The translations under genes were made by a program, and so were the position numbers. From the NCBI GenBank assembly GCA_033439295.1, contig JAVTLE010000001.1, positions 1,364,001 through 1,428,000 on the forward strand: a DNA stretch of 64,000 nt, written 5' to 3'. Source of the DNA: Deuterostichococcus epilithicus. Taxonomy: Eukaryota; Chlorophyta; Trebouxiophyceae; Prasiolales; Stichococcaceae. Shown here one piece after another: positions 21,395 to 32,710 of this stretch. The notes beneath the pieces are model-generated. The model made no database searches, was not told where the DNA came from, and saw nothing but the letters and a program-made list of their open reading frames with translations. The first letter of the stretch is position 1. Every line of letters begins with the position of its first letter.

Positions 21395-23892
21395 TCACAG
21401 GACGGTGGCGTCGCTGAATATGTCTGTGAGCGCCAGCATGGAGCTGCCCGGCGTATCCTCCCACAGGCCTGCCAGTGGCTGATCGGAGTCAAAGCCCGTG
21501 ATGCGCTGCGCCGTAGCGGGCGAGCAGCCCATGAGCAGGCTGCCAGGACCGGGGGAGACGCCGCGCGGCCATGGCGAGTCGAAGCCAGTTAGGCGCGCGA
21601 GCGACGGCACGTCCTCTGGCTCCCCGACGCCTGCCGCATCCAGGAGACGGCTGTTGGCACAGGATGTCGAGGCATATGGCAGATGCACGTTGGTCACCAG
21701 GGCGTTTACATTCGGCAACAGGTGCACAGCGTGATATAGCTGTGGGCCTGCTGCAGCATGCAGGCTCGAGCTCTTGCCCCTCCCTCCTCTCTGGCACACA
21801 CGATGAGCACATGTCTCACCGCTGTGGTACGAGTGCTCCATCATGGAAGCGCTGCTGCCCGTGTAATGGCTGGGCGGCTGCATGAAGCCGTTGCCCGAGG
21901 CTGCCATGAACGCCGGGTTTGCGGCCGGTGCCGCGCCGCCGTGCAGCCTGTCGCTAGGCGCCGCCGCTGCATGTGCCGCGGGCATGCCTCCCGCCGCGTG
22001 CTGCCGCCGCTGCTGCTGCTGCTGCTGCTGCTGCGGGTAGTACTGCTTCTGTGGCGCCTGCATGTCTGCAAAGTAGCCTGCACAGGAGAGGCTGCTCAGC
22101 AGCAGTTCATTTGCAGCCTCACGTCTGACGCAGATCATGCCGAGCGTGAACATTCACTCCCATCAAACGCACCGTGGTCACTGCTCGGTGCTGCCGGCTG
22201 GTCGGACGTGTGGCTGGTGCTGACCAGCCACAGGTCGATGGGGTCCTTCTGCGACTTCAGCATGATCCTGCAGGGCCGGCAGCCTGGTCACGCACTCCAT
22301 CACAGGGGCAGTGTCCATTGCGGACTGTGGACTGTCTCGATCTGTGGAAAGCCAGCAGCAGGCAGCCAGGACCCCTTGTGAGAGCTGCCGTCCCCGACCA
22401 GGTGCTCAAGGTTGACAACGTGGTCATATGGAGCGAGCACAGACGGCGTATGTCCCTGTGCAGAGACCGCCGCACCTGTAACGCTGGCCTGCCTCGGCAT
22501 CTGCACTGGGGTCCGGCACCTCCAGGGATGTGCCGTGTGGCGCGTGTACCTGCCACAAAACAATCGAGCAAATCGACTGGCATAGTCTGTTGATTACAGG
22601 ATGCTTGCGCTGGTGCTTGCGCGCAAGCACGCATCTGGCTTGGCTGATCGTCCCCTTGCATGCAGCAAATGCAGGCTGACCAGGACCCACAGCAGCTGAC
22701 CCTGCGTCCACAGGCCTGGCACGCCATTGCACACCCAGCTCAAGTTGCAGCTTCTGTACATGCATGCAAGTGAAACCGAAACGACACGCGTCCACACCGC
22801 AAAGACGGTGTCGTGCGCCATGCAGGGCAGGGCCGCCAGCTCCCGGTCCGTGAGGTACAACCTGGAGCGGTTGGCGGGGTCCTCGCTCATGGCCGCCATT
22901 GCCCCTTGCAGCTCCGCTATGTACCCGCCCATGCGCGCCTCTTCCTCCTGTTACATATTGTTTCTGACTTCGCTCTTCAACCATCTGCATGGTAGTTGCT
23001 TGCTGACTGGAGTGGTGCACAAGCCATATAGAGGCTTTTGGGCCGACTGTGCAACTGACTGGTTGCACAGGTGACTGTGCAAGGCACGCGCCCTCAGTCG
23101 GACCGACAGCCGGGACCACCGCCCGAGCGAATTTCGGCGGATGGCGGGACATGCGGCGGCGATTCACAGGCAGCCATCTGCAAACGCACCCGCAGGTCCT
23201 GCAGCTCCTTTTGCAGCGCCTCCTCGTCAGCGTCATTGGTGGATGCGCCGCCGCGCCACTGGATGTTGTTCTTCGACTTCTTCTCGATCAGGCCGATGCC
23301 CTCCAGCACATTTGTGATATCATAGATGCGCCGCTTCTGCACCTGTTGTTTCATGACGAAACAGTGGATGAGCTGAGAGGAGGCTTGCAAAATCAATGAA
23401 AGGCCGTATCCCTGAATTTGTGCATTGCAGACCGCCCTTTGCAGCGCGTTGTCGATTGAGAGCGTCATTTTGCATGAGCACTTTGCATGAAGATGTGCAG
23501 CCGCGACTCACGTTCAGCGACTCTGCAGCGCAGTTGAGGTCAAGGATGCCGCCGGGCGCCGCTGACACCAGGTCCACAAACTTCTTCGTCAGCAGGCCCA
23601 GCGAGCTGTCGTAGCGGCAGTTGTTGATCACCACTGCACCTGCGTGCATGCAAAAACGGTGTATGAAAGGGCTGTAGGAACTCAATTTTTCAAACCCTTG
23701 GCGTCTCCCTTCGCTTAAAACCAGCAGAGGCTGACCTCGTCAAGGTCTGACGGCAAGGAAGTCCATCTGAATGGGTCTGGCCCCACCTGCGTCTGGCAGC
23801 ACGACTGGGAGCGCTGGCTGCTCAGGCGGCCATCTCGAAGCTTGGTGGCCGCCCAAAGGTGCCGCTGTGCTCTGCATGGCAGCCTCGCTCAT
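21395..23892 (-). CDS. E2F: E2F transcription factor (single DNA-binding domain)
   Basis: Cell-cycle regulator that binds DNA as a heterodimer with DP and is restrained by retinoblastoma protein. The winged-helix DNA-binding domain is split over exons: [20 protein letters not shown] (about 23560-23620), then the hallmark [20 protein letters not shown] (about 23280-23340). Next come a leucine-rich coiled coil (about 23170-23260), a block with [20 protein letters not shown] (about 22790-22880), and the marked-box strands with [12 protein letters not shown] (about 22500-22590) and [16 protein letters not shown] (about 22215-22265). The C-terminal half is Gln/Ala/Pro-rich with a polyglutamine run, and ends in an acidic segment [16 protein letters not shown] that resembles the retinoblastoma-binding tail of activator E2Fs. 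There is one DNA-binding domain, so this is not the atypical E2F7/8/DEL type. The start at 23892 ([15 protein letters not shown]) is inferred. The stop of the upstream gene is 104 bp before it. Confidence 0.93.
22011..22036 (-). repeat. CAG trinucleotide run coding polyglutamine in E2F
   Basis: Uninterrupted CTG (plus strand) repeat giving eight or more Gln in the E2F C-terminal region (context YYPQQQQ...RRQHAAGG). A length-variable microsatellite in a probable activation domain. Confidence 0.9.
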
Positions 23893-23996
23893 AGCCTCAT
23901 CACTCGTCGCCTCTGCTTGTACCGCCTGCGCCCAGGCCAGGTCAGGCTGTCAGACACATGAAGCCTCGACTCGATGAGAGCGCTGCGCGCTTCCTT
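23893..23996 (-). other. Very short spacer between the propeller-protein stop and the E2F start
   Basis: 104 bp on the minus strand between two genes in the same direction. It lacks TGTAA, so no standard chlorophyte poly(A) signal separates the two reading frames. Two very short upstream ORFs occur in it (ATG TGT CTG ACA GCC TGA and ATG AGG CTA TGA). Confidence 0.6.
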
Positions 23997-26900
23997 TCAG
24001 TACGCGATGACCTCTTCTGTTGAAAATCTTGCCGCGCAAGCTGACAGCGCCAAAAAATCTGCGACCTCAGGATCGCTGGCGACGGCAGCAGTAAGCGGCA
24101 TTGAACAACTTAAACAGGTTACGTTAAACGATATGCGTGGCTCTCATCTATCTTTACGATAATTTCGAAGACCAATCGCGGATACATGCAGCTGGCGCAC
24201 ATTGCACTTGTTGTACTCTGCTGCAAGCACCAGGACGTGCTGTGCCAGCGCAGCCTGTTTTGTGCAACATGCTGCGAAGGATGCATTGAGGCGACCTGCC
24301 TGAGGTGCAGGCACAATCTGCTGCATGCCAGGCGCTTCCAACATGCCTTCGTGCGCTGTCTGCTGTCGGGATCGTGTATCAGCTCGTGCGGTAGCTTTTC
24401 CGTCCCGTGTGACAGACCGCAAGTGCAGAGGCGCAGAAAACACGTTCCTGATGACCTCAAAACCTTGCAAGCCGTACGTGCTCTCGATGAGCTCAGCGAC
24501 AACACCGGAACGTTTCGCTGCTCCGCGATCTCGGGCTTTCACGACGCCCCCTGCCACTGCTCGAAACCACCGACATATCTGGCGGCACTGGATTTGCCTT
24601 GGACGCGCCGTCAGATTGGAATGTTGAGATGAACGTGTTTAAGGGCTGAAGAATTGTCTTTCTGTCTTTCTGAACATTCAAGACCGATGCTTCAGTACAG
24701 GATACACTTTGATACGCGAACTCCTTGGCTACCGCCTGGGCAGATGCCGTATCTAGACCGAGTCCTTCAGCTGCAGCGCGCTGAAGCCAGTGCGGCCTGG
24801 TTGCAACAGCAGCAGCGTGAACGCAGGCAGGAAGCACATGCCGCTGATGTCGCCGCCGCCCTCTGCCTGCAGGACACGCGCCTCCCGCACATCCTGCATG
24901 CACCCGTCGTACCATTATTGTATTGAATGAATGGACCGTCAGACGGCATTGGCCACGGGCTTGCTCATTGCCGGGAACATGGCAGCAGAAGCTATGTTCG
25001 TGTGCAGACTCATACCTGCTGAACGTTCCAGACGTGCACAGCGCCGCCCGCCGTGGCTGCTGCGCACTGGCTGCCATGCAATGTGAGGTGCTGCACCCCC
25101 TGCATGTGCAAAGAACGGCAGCTAAACTCGCAGCTGTTCATCGTCCCGATTGGCATGGCATTCACGCTTCATTGGTACATTTAGGATGCGCTGCAGCATA
25201 CATGCTCTCAAGGTAGATTAACGACTCGGCAGACGGGTGACCCAAGCGTGCCTGCAGGGGCAGCTCGAGGACCAGCATGGTCCTCCTGGCGCTCAAGATC
25301 ATGGTGGCCAGCGAGGATTGCACGGGCGGCTCCTGGCTGCGGCTTCCGCCGTCATTGCAGGGCTGTGGCACCAGGTGCATGATGCCGCACAGCGCCGGCT
25401 GCGTGGCAGGACCCCTTGGCGGCAGCACGGCGTAGAAGCTGGAGCAGTGCGGCACAGTCACATCCAGCAGTTGTTGGCGCCTGCGCGGGCACGACGAAGC
25501 TCCGCCAAGCAGCACGGTATATGAAGGGTCAAGTGGGGAAACACTGATCAGACACACAAAACTCCAGCAGACATCCTGCGGCTGCTGGGACGCACGTGCA
25601 TATATGTCACTGGTGATGCAGACTGCAGTGTCGGCTTGCATTGCACTTGGGGGCACCGACAAACTTCTCTGCGGCAGCCACATCGGGACAGCGCACCGTT
25701 CTAGGTCCCAGACGACCATGCGGTCAGCACCAATGCGGGCGCCCAGCTGCAGTGGCTGCTGAGACACGAGCCAGAGGTGCTGCACGCCGTTCGAGCTGCC
25801 GCTACCGTCGGACCGCAGCGCCGGAAGCTCCTGCCAGCCCGTCCCCGCAGCCGCCGACGGCTGCCAGCACCTGACCGACCCGTCCTCACCTGTCGAGCCA
25901 CCACAATGCGAGTCATGCTGGGCTCACTGTCCCTGCGATTGGTGTCAGGCGTTCTCCACCTGCAGGGTAGCACTCCAATTGGAACAGAAAGCGATTCCGC
26001 TGCCAGCTGTGACGATGACCTCACCTCCGGCATACAGGCAGCCGTCTTTGGGCACCAGGACGCAGGCCACGTTCACCGGCGTGGCCAGCAGGGACGCCCC
26101 ATGGGCTGCGGCTACGCCGGCAGGCGGCAGGTCCAGCAGCCACACGCCTGCTGCAGCGGTCCCGCAGCTGCTGACCCCGCCTGGCCGCTCGGCCGGCTCA
26201 GCGCTGCCGGAGGCCAGCGCCACCCGCGTCGCAGCATTCCTGCGGGCATTCACAAGTACTCTTGGATGCTGGGTGAAACCATGATAATGTGGTTGCCAAA
26301 ATGTCAGTTAATCACCATCAACTCCAGCGTGGCAGGTGATGGGCATCACGGTAAGTTCAATGTACGCCCGCAGACCACCCGATGTCCAGGTGGTGCCAGG
26401 TGTCAGTAGATTGCGCTGCAGACTGTGCACGTGCCTGGAGGGCAGAATCTGCAGCCATGGCCCCTGGGCAGCGCCTGGTGCTGCTGAGGTTGGTGCTGCT
26501 GAGGGACCGCTGCTGCCAGGGGCCAGCACCACCGGGCTGCTGCGGCGCTGCTGCAGCTCTGAAGCCGCAGCGCCAGCGGGCCACAGGTGCACCGTGTGCT
26601 GGCCCGTCTCTGGGTCTGCAGCCAACGCCGCCACATGCCTGCAGTCCCAAACATGACATGTTGTGGCCTGGGTCGTGCTTGGGACAGAGACTCATGTGCT
26701 CGCAGGATCAGCAAGCAGGAGCGAATTGGTATGTATACTCGGCCAACATGTCTGAGCCCTTGTCCTTCACAAGTAGGCGCCAAACATTGGGTCGCTACCT
26801 GCCGTCTGCTGCCACCGCAAGCTCCAGGATGTGCTGCTCGTTTGGCGGCACAGGCGCTGCCGCCTTTGAGCTGCCATGTGCCACCACTGCTCCTAGCAGC

Positions 26901-29534
26901 GGCTCCGGCGCAATGTCCAGCAGGTTCCGCACGGCTCTTTTGGCGGCCGGCAGCGGGCTGCCGCCGGGTGCCGGTTCCGCTGGGAAACTGGGCGGCAGCT
27001 GCGTGCCGCCGTCGGGCGATGGCTTCGCCGCACTGCTTGTTGGCAGCTGCGCGCCGTCGCTGGCAGCCGGCCGTGGGCTGCCACCGGGCGACGGCAGCGC
27101 TGGGGTGCCGGACGGCAGCTGCCGCGGGTCGCTACTGGGTAACAGGCTGGTGCGGCCGAGGGGCGGCGGCGTATCACTTATGAGGGTCTCGCAGATGATG
27201 AGCGGGCTCAGCGGCAGCGGCGGCGGCAGCGAGGGTAACTCGGTCGGCCCGAAAAGCATCGTGGACCCCTCCATGGGCTGCGACTGCTGCGGGCTGGCGG
27301 GGATGGTGGCCGGGCCGTCTGGCGGCCAACTCGCGCCTGCGCACATGCGCCACAGCACCTCTTCAATGCTTGCAGACATGTTGGCTGGGGATTTTCCAGG
27401 TTTGACGTGGTGCTGTATCCGCATGGCAAGTGGTCGGTAGAAACTGAAAGCATGCTGCTGACGCACCTGCTGCTGGCTGACGCCCCTCTGTTGCAGCCGC
27501 GGCTTGGGGCGATACCGGCAAGGCTGGCGCCGCTGCTTCAGGGGCTGAGACTGGTGGCACATTGGCGTGCACGGCGCCAGCCTCTGCCGGTTGCGTCGCC
27601 TCCTGGCCAGCTGACTCTGCAGCCGCTGCAGGCTGCCCAAGGCTCACAGCGCCGCTGGTCACCGGCTGCGTCTCATCGTTTGATGGTGACACCGCACCGT
27701 CGCCCGCCTCGCGACCGCTGCTGTGGCCATCACCGCCGCCGGCTGTGGCTGCAGTGGGCTGCGCCGGGGCCTCTGTGTCTCTTTCAGACCGCTGGCGCGG
27801 TGGGGACTGGGGCAGGTCTGCAGGCGACGCTTGCACGGCTGTGGCAGGGCTCTCAGGGTGCGTCGGCGCCGTCTTTCGTGGCGGGCTATCTCCCAGAAAG
27901 GGTTGTGTGGCCGGGACGCTGTCCTGAAACACCTCATGGGGCCCTGCCGCCGCAGCCGTGCCATCGCCGTCCTCTGCCGCGGCAGCTGGTGAGGCTGCTG
28001 CGGGGCTTGCGCCCCTTGCGAGCTGCTGCAGCGGTTCAGGCGGTCGCGCCACCGCTGCTCGATATGCCGCGTCTGCTGCCTGCTGCTGCTGCCGCTGTGG
28101 CGGGGGCGGCGGCGGATCGAGGCTGGACTTGCGCTTCCGCCAGGGCGTCGCACTCAGCGGCGGCCTGCCTGTCCGGTTGCCGGCGGCGCCGGCGCCGCCC
28201 TCTGCGACAGGCTGCAGCTCGCGCCCAGCGTCCTCGTGCCCTGGCGAGCCAGGCCGCTGCACAGCGCCGGCATGCTGACGGTCATCGCGCGGGCTGGTGT
28301 CCTTGGCGGCGGCTTGGAAGCTCAGCATCGGGTAGACCACCGCCGGACGCTCCGCCGCCTGGGGTGGCGACCGCTTCTTGGCCGTCGCTGGCACGATGTC
28401 GTCGAGGAAGTCGTCGCTGCTGTTGGACAGCGCAGAGCGGCGTGCGCCGAGCGGCGTGCGGGACCGCTGCCCGGCAACGGTAGTCCTGGCGCGCTTGGGC
28501 TCGCGCCAGCCGCCGCCCCCTGGGGGCTGCCTGACCTTGGTGCCCCGCTGTCGGCCGTCCACTGCCTGCTGCCAGGCGGAGGGCGGGGTGCGCAGCTCAT
28601 CCACCGCGGGCACATCGTGCGAGCGCTCGGGTGGGGAGGTGGACCGCGGCAGTCGAGGCGCGAGGTCCAGTCCAGCTCGGCCCGGCGGCTGCAGCTCTGC
28701 CTCGGCGCTGCCCACGTGAGTGCCAGGCGCCAGCACGGCCGCCTCGGTGTCAGGCACGCTCTCGAGCGGCTGGCAGCTGGTGGTCACCAGAGCGCGCCTG
28801 CTCACAGTTGTTGCGATGAGCTGCTGCGGAACATTCTTGCGCTCCCGCTGCCGTACAGCCGCTGTGCGCTGGAACGCTGCCAGACCGCGCCGGCCTGCTG
28901 AATCTGCCGGTGCCGCGTCCGCTCGACCGCTGCTCGGCAGCCGTAGCAACAGCTCCTGCTGCGGCGGCTTACTGGCCGCTTTAGCGAACTTGGCCAGCTG
29001 CGCCAGCTGCGGCGGCAGCGGCGCCTGATGGCAGGCATTTTGGCGCTGCTTGCCGAACTGCCGGTGCTGTCGGTGCGACGAGGAGCCTCCAGACGGCCTA
29101 ACCTGCAGCTGCAGAGGCGCCGCCAGTGGCTGCCGAGCAATGGGGTGGGCCTCCCGCCGCGCCTCGCATCGGGGCGCCTGCCGCACCGCAGGCGTGCAGA
29201 GGGTCTCTGGTGCGGCCGCTGGCGGCTCTGGCACGATCGCCGGCGGCTTCTGGGACGACTGTTGAGGCTGCGCCTGCGGGCGCGGCTGCTGCCTGATAGC
29301 GTCCAGTCTCTGCTGCTTTGCCTGCGCTGACACGCGCGTGCGTCAAGGGTGGTCAAGCGTAGTTTGCCACCATGCACTGTGTCTGCAGCGCAAGTCAAGC
29401 ACGAGAGGCCGGCATGGTCTTTACACCTGTGTGAGCTCCTGCAGGCGCTGTAGCTTGAGTTGCAGCACTGCCCTGCCATCCCCACCGCAGGGCAGCAGGC
29501 CCTTCCATGGGCAGCTCTCCTCGAGCACAGCCAT
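23997..29534 (-). CDS. Large protein: short N-terminal helix, long disordered region, C-terminal WD40-like propeller
   Basis: Start at 29534 (MAVLEESCPWKGLLPCGG). Exon 1 ends at 29427 and joins in phase to 29321, making a leucine-rich helix with LKLQRLQELTQ. The next exon, about 1.9 kb, encodes roughly 600 residues of Pro/Ala/Gln/Arg/Ser-rich disordered sequence with basic patches (KKRSPPQ, WRKRKSSLDPPPPPP). From about 26850 down, exons look like beta-propeller blades: EQHILELAVAADGRYRVWRL (about 26790-26850), GQHTVHLWPAGAA (about 26570-26610), an Ala/Gly-rich blade with GVWLLDLPPAGV (about 26130), ending a blade with ADRMVVWDLERCAVP (about 25690-25730), and further blades to about 24500. A stop at 23997 follows SACAARFSTEEVIAY. 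No family is firmly recognised. The architecture and the MVVWDL blade recall PALB2 (partner of BRCA2), but similarity by eye is weak. Inner exon borders are uncertain. Confidence 0.6.
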
Positions 29535-30054
29535 GATGCGTCAGATCAGTGAGTTGCTCTCAGTTCCTTGAGCCATGAGACTCAGAGCTGTGAAGGTGCG
29601 TTACGGAAGACTTATACTCGGTTTTTCGCGCAGATGCAAGACTGGCAACGTCGATATCCGTGTGGCCTGTGCTTTGCCACGCGTTCGCCAATCCCCCATG
29701 TCTCAGTTGCTGTCAGCTCTGCGTACATCTGTAGGCCTGCGGCTGCTGTTGCGCAAGCTGAAATTCTTCGAATTTCAATCGGGCAGTCGCCTGTCGTGGA
29801 CAATCCGAAGGGTGTTGGGCATCTTCAGTGGTAACGCTGGGTGCTCACAGCCTCCATCTCTTGCCTGGAAGGAAGAGTCGTCGTCTGAGTTTGATGTCGC
29901 TTTGCAAGCCTTCCGTCAGATCCGAGTTCGCACTAACCCTGCTACAACACCCCTCCAGCTCATGTTCATAAGACGCTCACACACCGCAACCTACTTGCAA
30001 AATTCATCTGGCTCGCTCACAGGCCTCGGGCCACGCGAAATCAGACCCCGCCCG
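29535..30054. other. Intergenic region, transporter 3' end to propeller-protein start
   Basis: 520 bp between two minus-strand genes, expected to hold the transporter 3' UTR and the promoter of the downstream gene. A long plus-strand open frame crosses it (29575-30201), but it runs antisense into the transporter and has no coding features. Confidence 0.5.
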
Positions 30055-32710
30055 TCAGCCAAGCAGCAGCTTGCCCAGGCGCGAGTTGCCGCCATGCCAG
30101 CTGGCATTGCGGGCGGCGGCCGCCACGACGGCGCTGCTGTGCGGGTCCAGGTCCAGCTCGCCCGCGCTGATGAGCTGCAGGCCGCCCTCTCGCGAATATA
30201 GCGGGATCGACTGCGTCTTGGCGGCGATGACCAAGAAGATCGTCGCCGTGCAGCCGAGCGCCAGCAGCAGCGCAGCGGCGTATGAGATGACTGGCCCCAC
30301 CGCCGAGCGCAGCATGCCCGCAGCCCGCGAGTCGCGCGCCTGCTGCAGCCATGCTGGCGCCAGCAGCCGCGACAGCCGGGCACCCCACGCGGCTGACTGC
30401 TCCGCCGAGGCGCCGTACATGGCGACCGACGCCGTCACCATCGCCGCGCCCAGCAGGAAGAAGGCTGACGGGTGCTGCCCGAACAGCGGGATGGCGCCCA
30501 GCACCGTGAAGACCACCTGCGCGGTCCAGATCAGTGAATCAGATGTATCATCTTGTCTGAAGGTCTCTCCCAATGTCGTGTGTGCCAGCAGGAACAGCAT
30601 GCACAAGACTTGTCTGCAAGATGGCAGACAGGAGGAGCAGGCAGGCTCACCGCCAGCGCGTTGGCAAAGTTCTTCAGGATGTTGTCTGCGTACTTGACGA
30701 CCATTGCCACAATGAGGCCGCCAAAGACCTGCAGCCCCACCACCGACCAGGCTACCAGGTCGAAGCCCTGCAGCGTTTCAACGGAGTATCGTTGATTACA
30801 CCGAGCTGACTGTCGCTGCTCGAGTGCATGTCTGCAGCTGCAAGCGCAGTTTCCTGCAGCGCAACCAGCACAGCGGGAGCAGAGCAGAATGCTTGGTACA
30901 CGGATCCGACTGTCGCTGACCGAAGTCAGCCGTGCAGCTGCAAGCGCAGGTTGTTGCAGCGGCAATACGCAAAGCAGCATGGTCCATTTTGCAGCAGGGA
31001 GCACACGGAGCAATATAGCACAGAGCAGATGCATGGGTTCGTGAATGAGTGGAGACAACACTTGCTTGCATGAGGTCGCCGTTGGAGCCGTTGCCCCAGC
31101 CGTCCTTGAAGTACATGTAGGCCATGCTGAAGGGCAGCCCGTACAGGCTGAGCTGCAGGTTGCGCACCGTCAGCGACCGGCTCAGGCCGCCCTTCACGTA
31201 CCTGCACAAGTCAGGGCGCCCGCCGTCCCTCGTGTCACAGCCCACTGATGCGACAGTGAGTTCGTGTGCACGTCAAGGCAGGTACTGCCAGGCACGGTGA
31301 CCCCGCTGTTGAATTCCGGCAGACATGGCAGGTGGTCAAGCCTCCTCGTGGTGTGCGTTTGAACCGCTCACTTTTCAAAGTACACCCCGGCGTATGCAGA
31401 GCTCAGGCCCGACAGCGCTGAGGCGCCCAGCCCGACCACCAAGTCATAGTCCTCCTGTGTGCCGAGGTTCTTGGTCGCCTGGCCCGGGGAGCTGCCGTTG
31501 AGCGTGATGAGGATCACGCCTGCTGCCAGCACCTGCTCAGGCAAAGCGTTTGATTCCATCGCTTCGCCCAAGGACCCCACGCGGAGCTCCCACTGCATCT
31601 GCTGCACATGCTGCTGGATTCGAGGGCAAAAGGCCCTCCGACTCACCGGGAGGCTGGCCCATTGCATGCCAGATAGGCGCTGTCCGAGGAGCCAGGCGGC
31701 GAACAGCGCGGTCGGCATGATTTTGAAGCTTTGGCTGCGGAGGAGGAGGGAAAGCGCCTCATTTGTAGACGTGCATGCGTTAGGGAGCTGCTGGGCTGCA
31801 GGCTGCTTTTCATGCAAGAGATGGCAGGGCCGCAAATTCGAGGCGGCTGCCGCACCTGCAGATTTGGAAAGTGACTGCGTCCAGATGTGACGCCGCCACA
31901 ATGACTAGCACCTGCGCAAGGATGGCACACAGACTCAACTCAGGTTTCGGCCAGTCCTCAGAATAAAATATATCCGCGGACACGCCTTGACGGAAAGCGT
32001 TCATAGTGTATGCTGATGTTTTGCTTGGCGCGTGACAGGATGTTGAGTTCGAGACACCTGCTGCATGACAAAGAGGGCGGCCGGTAGCGCCATGGGCAAT
32101 GAATGGCTCAGGATATCGGCTGCTTGATTGGTGAACTCCTTGCTCCAGCCAACGCCATGCTCTCTGGCAACCCGCCTGTCGCAGAGAGCCATGCACACTA
32201 TCGTACAGAAAAACACTGCATGTGGTGATTTCTGCGACGCATGAGAGCATCACGCTCACAGATGGCGCCATTGCCACAGCCATCATCCACTGCGCATTTC
32301 ACGCGCTCACTGGCACAGAAGCATCTGAGCCGCCATGCAGATCGCCAGCTTGATGGCCTCCGTGTAGATCACTGCCACTGACGCGAGGTAGTGCGGCCCC
32401 TCTTGCGTCCGCGAGTATCGCAGCGTCAGCGACAGTGCAGTGCCTGCAGGAGGCCAGGACCACTCGAGCTTGTGTGCCGTTGTTCAACGTAGACCACGTC
32501 TCTTGGGGCTTAGTAGGGCAGGAGCAGCCCATTTGAAAGCCTTTGCTTACAACTGCATTCTCCAAAAGTCGTGGCAGTGGCCTCTGGACCCCTACCTTGA
32601 AAGACAAGGAGCGCCATGGCCAGCACGCCCAGATGCGTCTCGGTCGACGTCGCCATGCCTGTGCCGGGCGACGGCAGTCCGCCGGACCGTGTGCGCACCA
32701 GCTTGGGCAT
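30055..32710 (-). CDS. Nucleotide-sugar transporter, SLC35A (UDP-galactose / CMP-sialic acid transporter-like)
   Basis: Multi-pass Golgi or ER membrane antiporter that brings nucleotide sugars into the lumen for glycosylation. Exon 1 (32710-about 32597) holds MATSTETHLGVLAMALLVFQ, the first membrane helix; Met at 32656 is an alternative start. Later exons: TLSLTLRYSR (about 32400), PAALFVMQQVLVIVAASHLD over two exons, FKIMPTALFAAWLLGQRLSG (about 31670-31730), which matches the SLC35A block LKILTTALF...L..LQWASL, then LVVGLGASALSGLSSAYAGV (about 31385-31440), the loop YVKGGLSRSLTVRNLQLSLY, VAWSVVGLQVFGGLIVAMVV (about 30700-30760) and KNFANALAV (about 30655-30685). After the last conserved helices comes an extra C-terminal stretch of about 120 residues with another hydrophobic span and a tail to the stop at 30055. 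The sugar specificity cannot be read from sequence. Confidence 0.92.
30808..30985 (+). repeat. Two diverged copies of a 100-bp tandem repeat in a transporter intron
   Basis: GACTGTCGCTG starts at 30808 and again at 30908. Both are followed by (T/G)GCAGCTGCAAGCGCAG and TGCAGCG at matching distances. The copies are about 70-75% identical by eye. The repeat lies in the intron between the exons ending near 31070 and starting near 30780. No coding role is seen. Confidence 0.75.

Noticed and set aside
17765-23960. 16-bp match CACATGAAGCCTCGAC in a glycosylase intron and in the E2F leader
   Set aside because: A single shared 16-mer with no extension; could be chance in 64 kb, or a weak shared site, and cannot be supported further.
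27407-28483. Plus-strand open frame of 358 codons opposite the disordered region of the propeller protein
   Set aside because: Low-complexity shadow of a Pro/Ala/Gln-coding exon. The minus frame has the better start, joins exon 1 in phase and leads into the propeller.
29575-30201. Plus-strand open frame of 208 codons between the transporter and the propeller gene
   Set aside because: It runs antisense over the transporter's last exon, has no domain or codon pattern of the neighbours, and long chance frames are common at this GC content.
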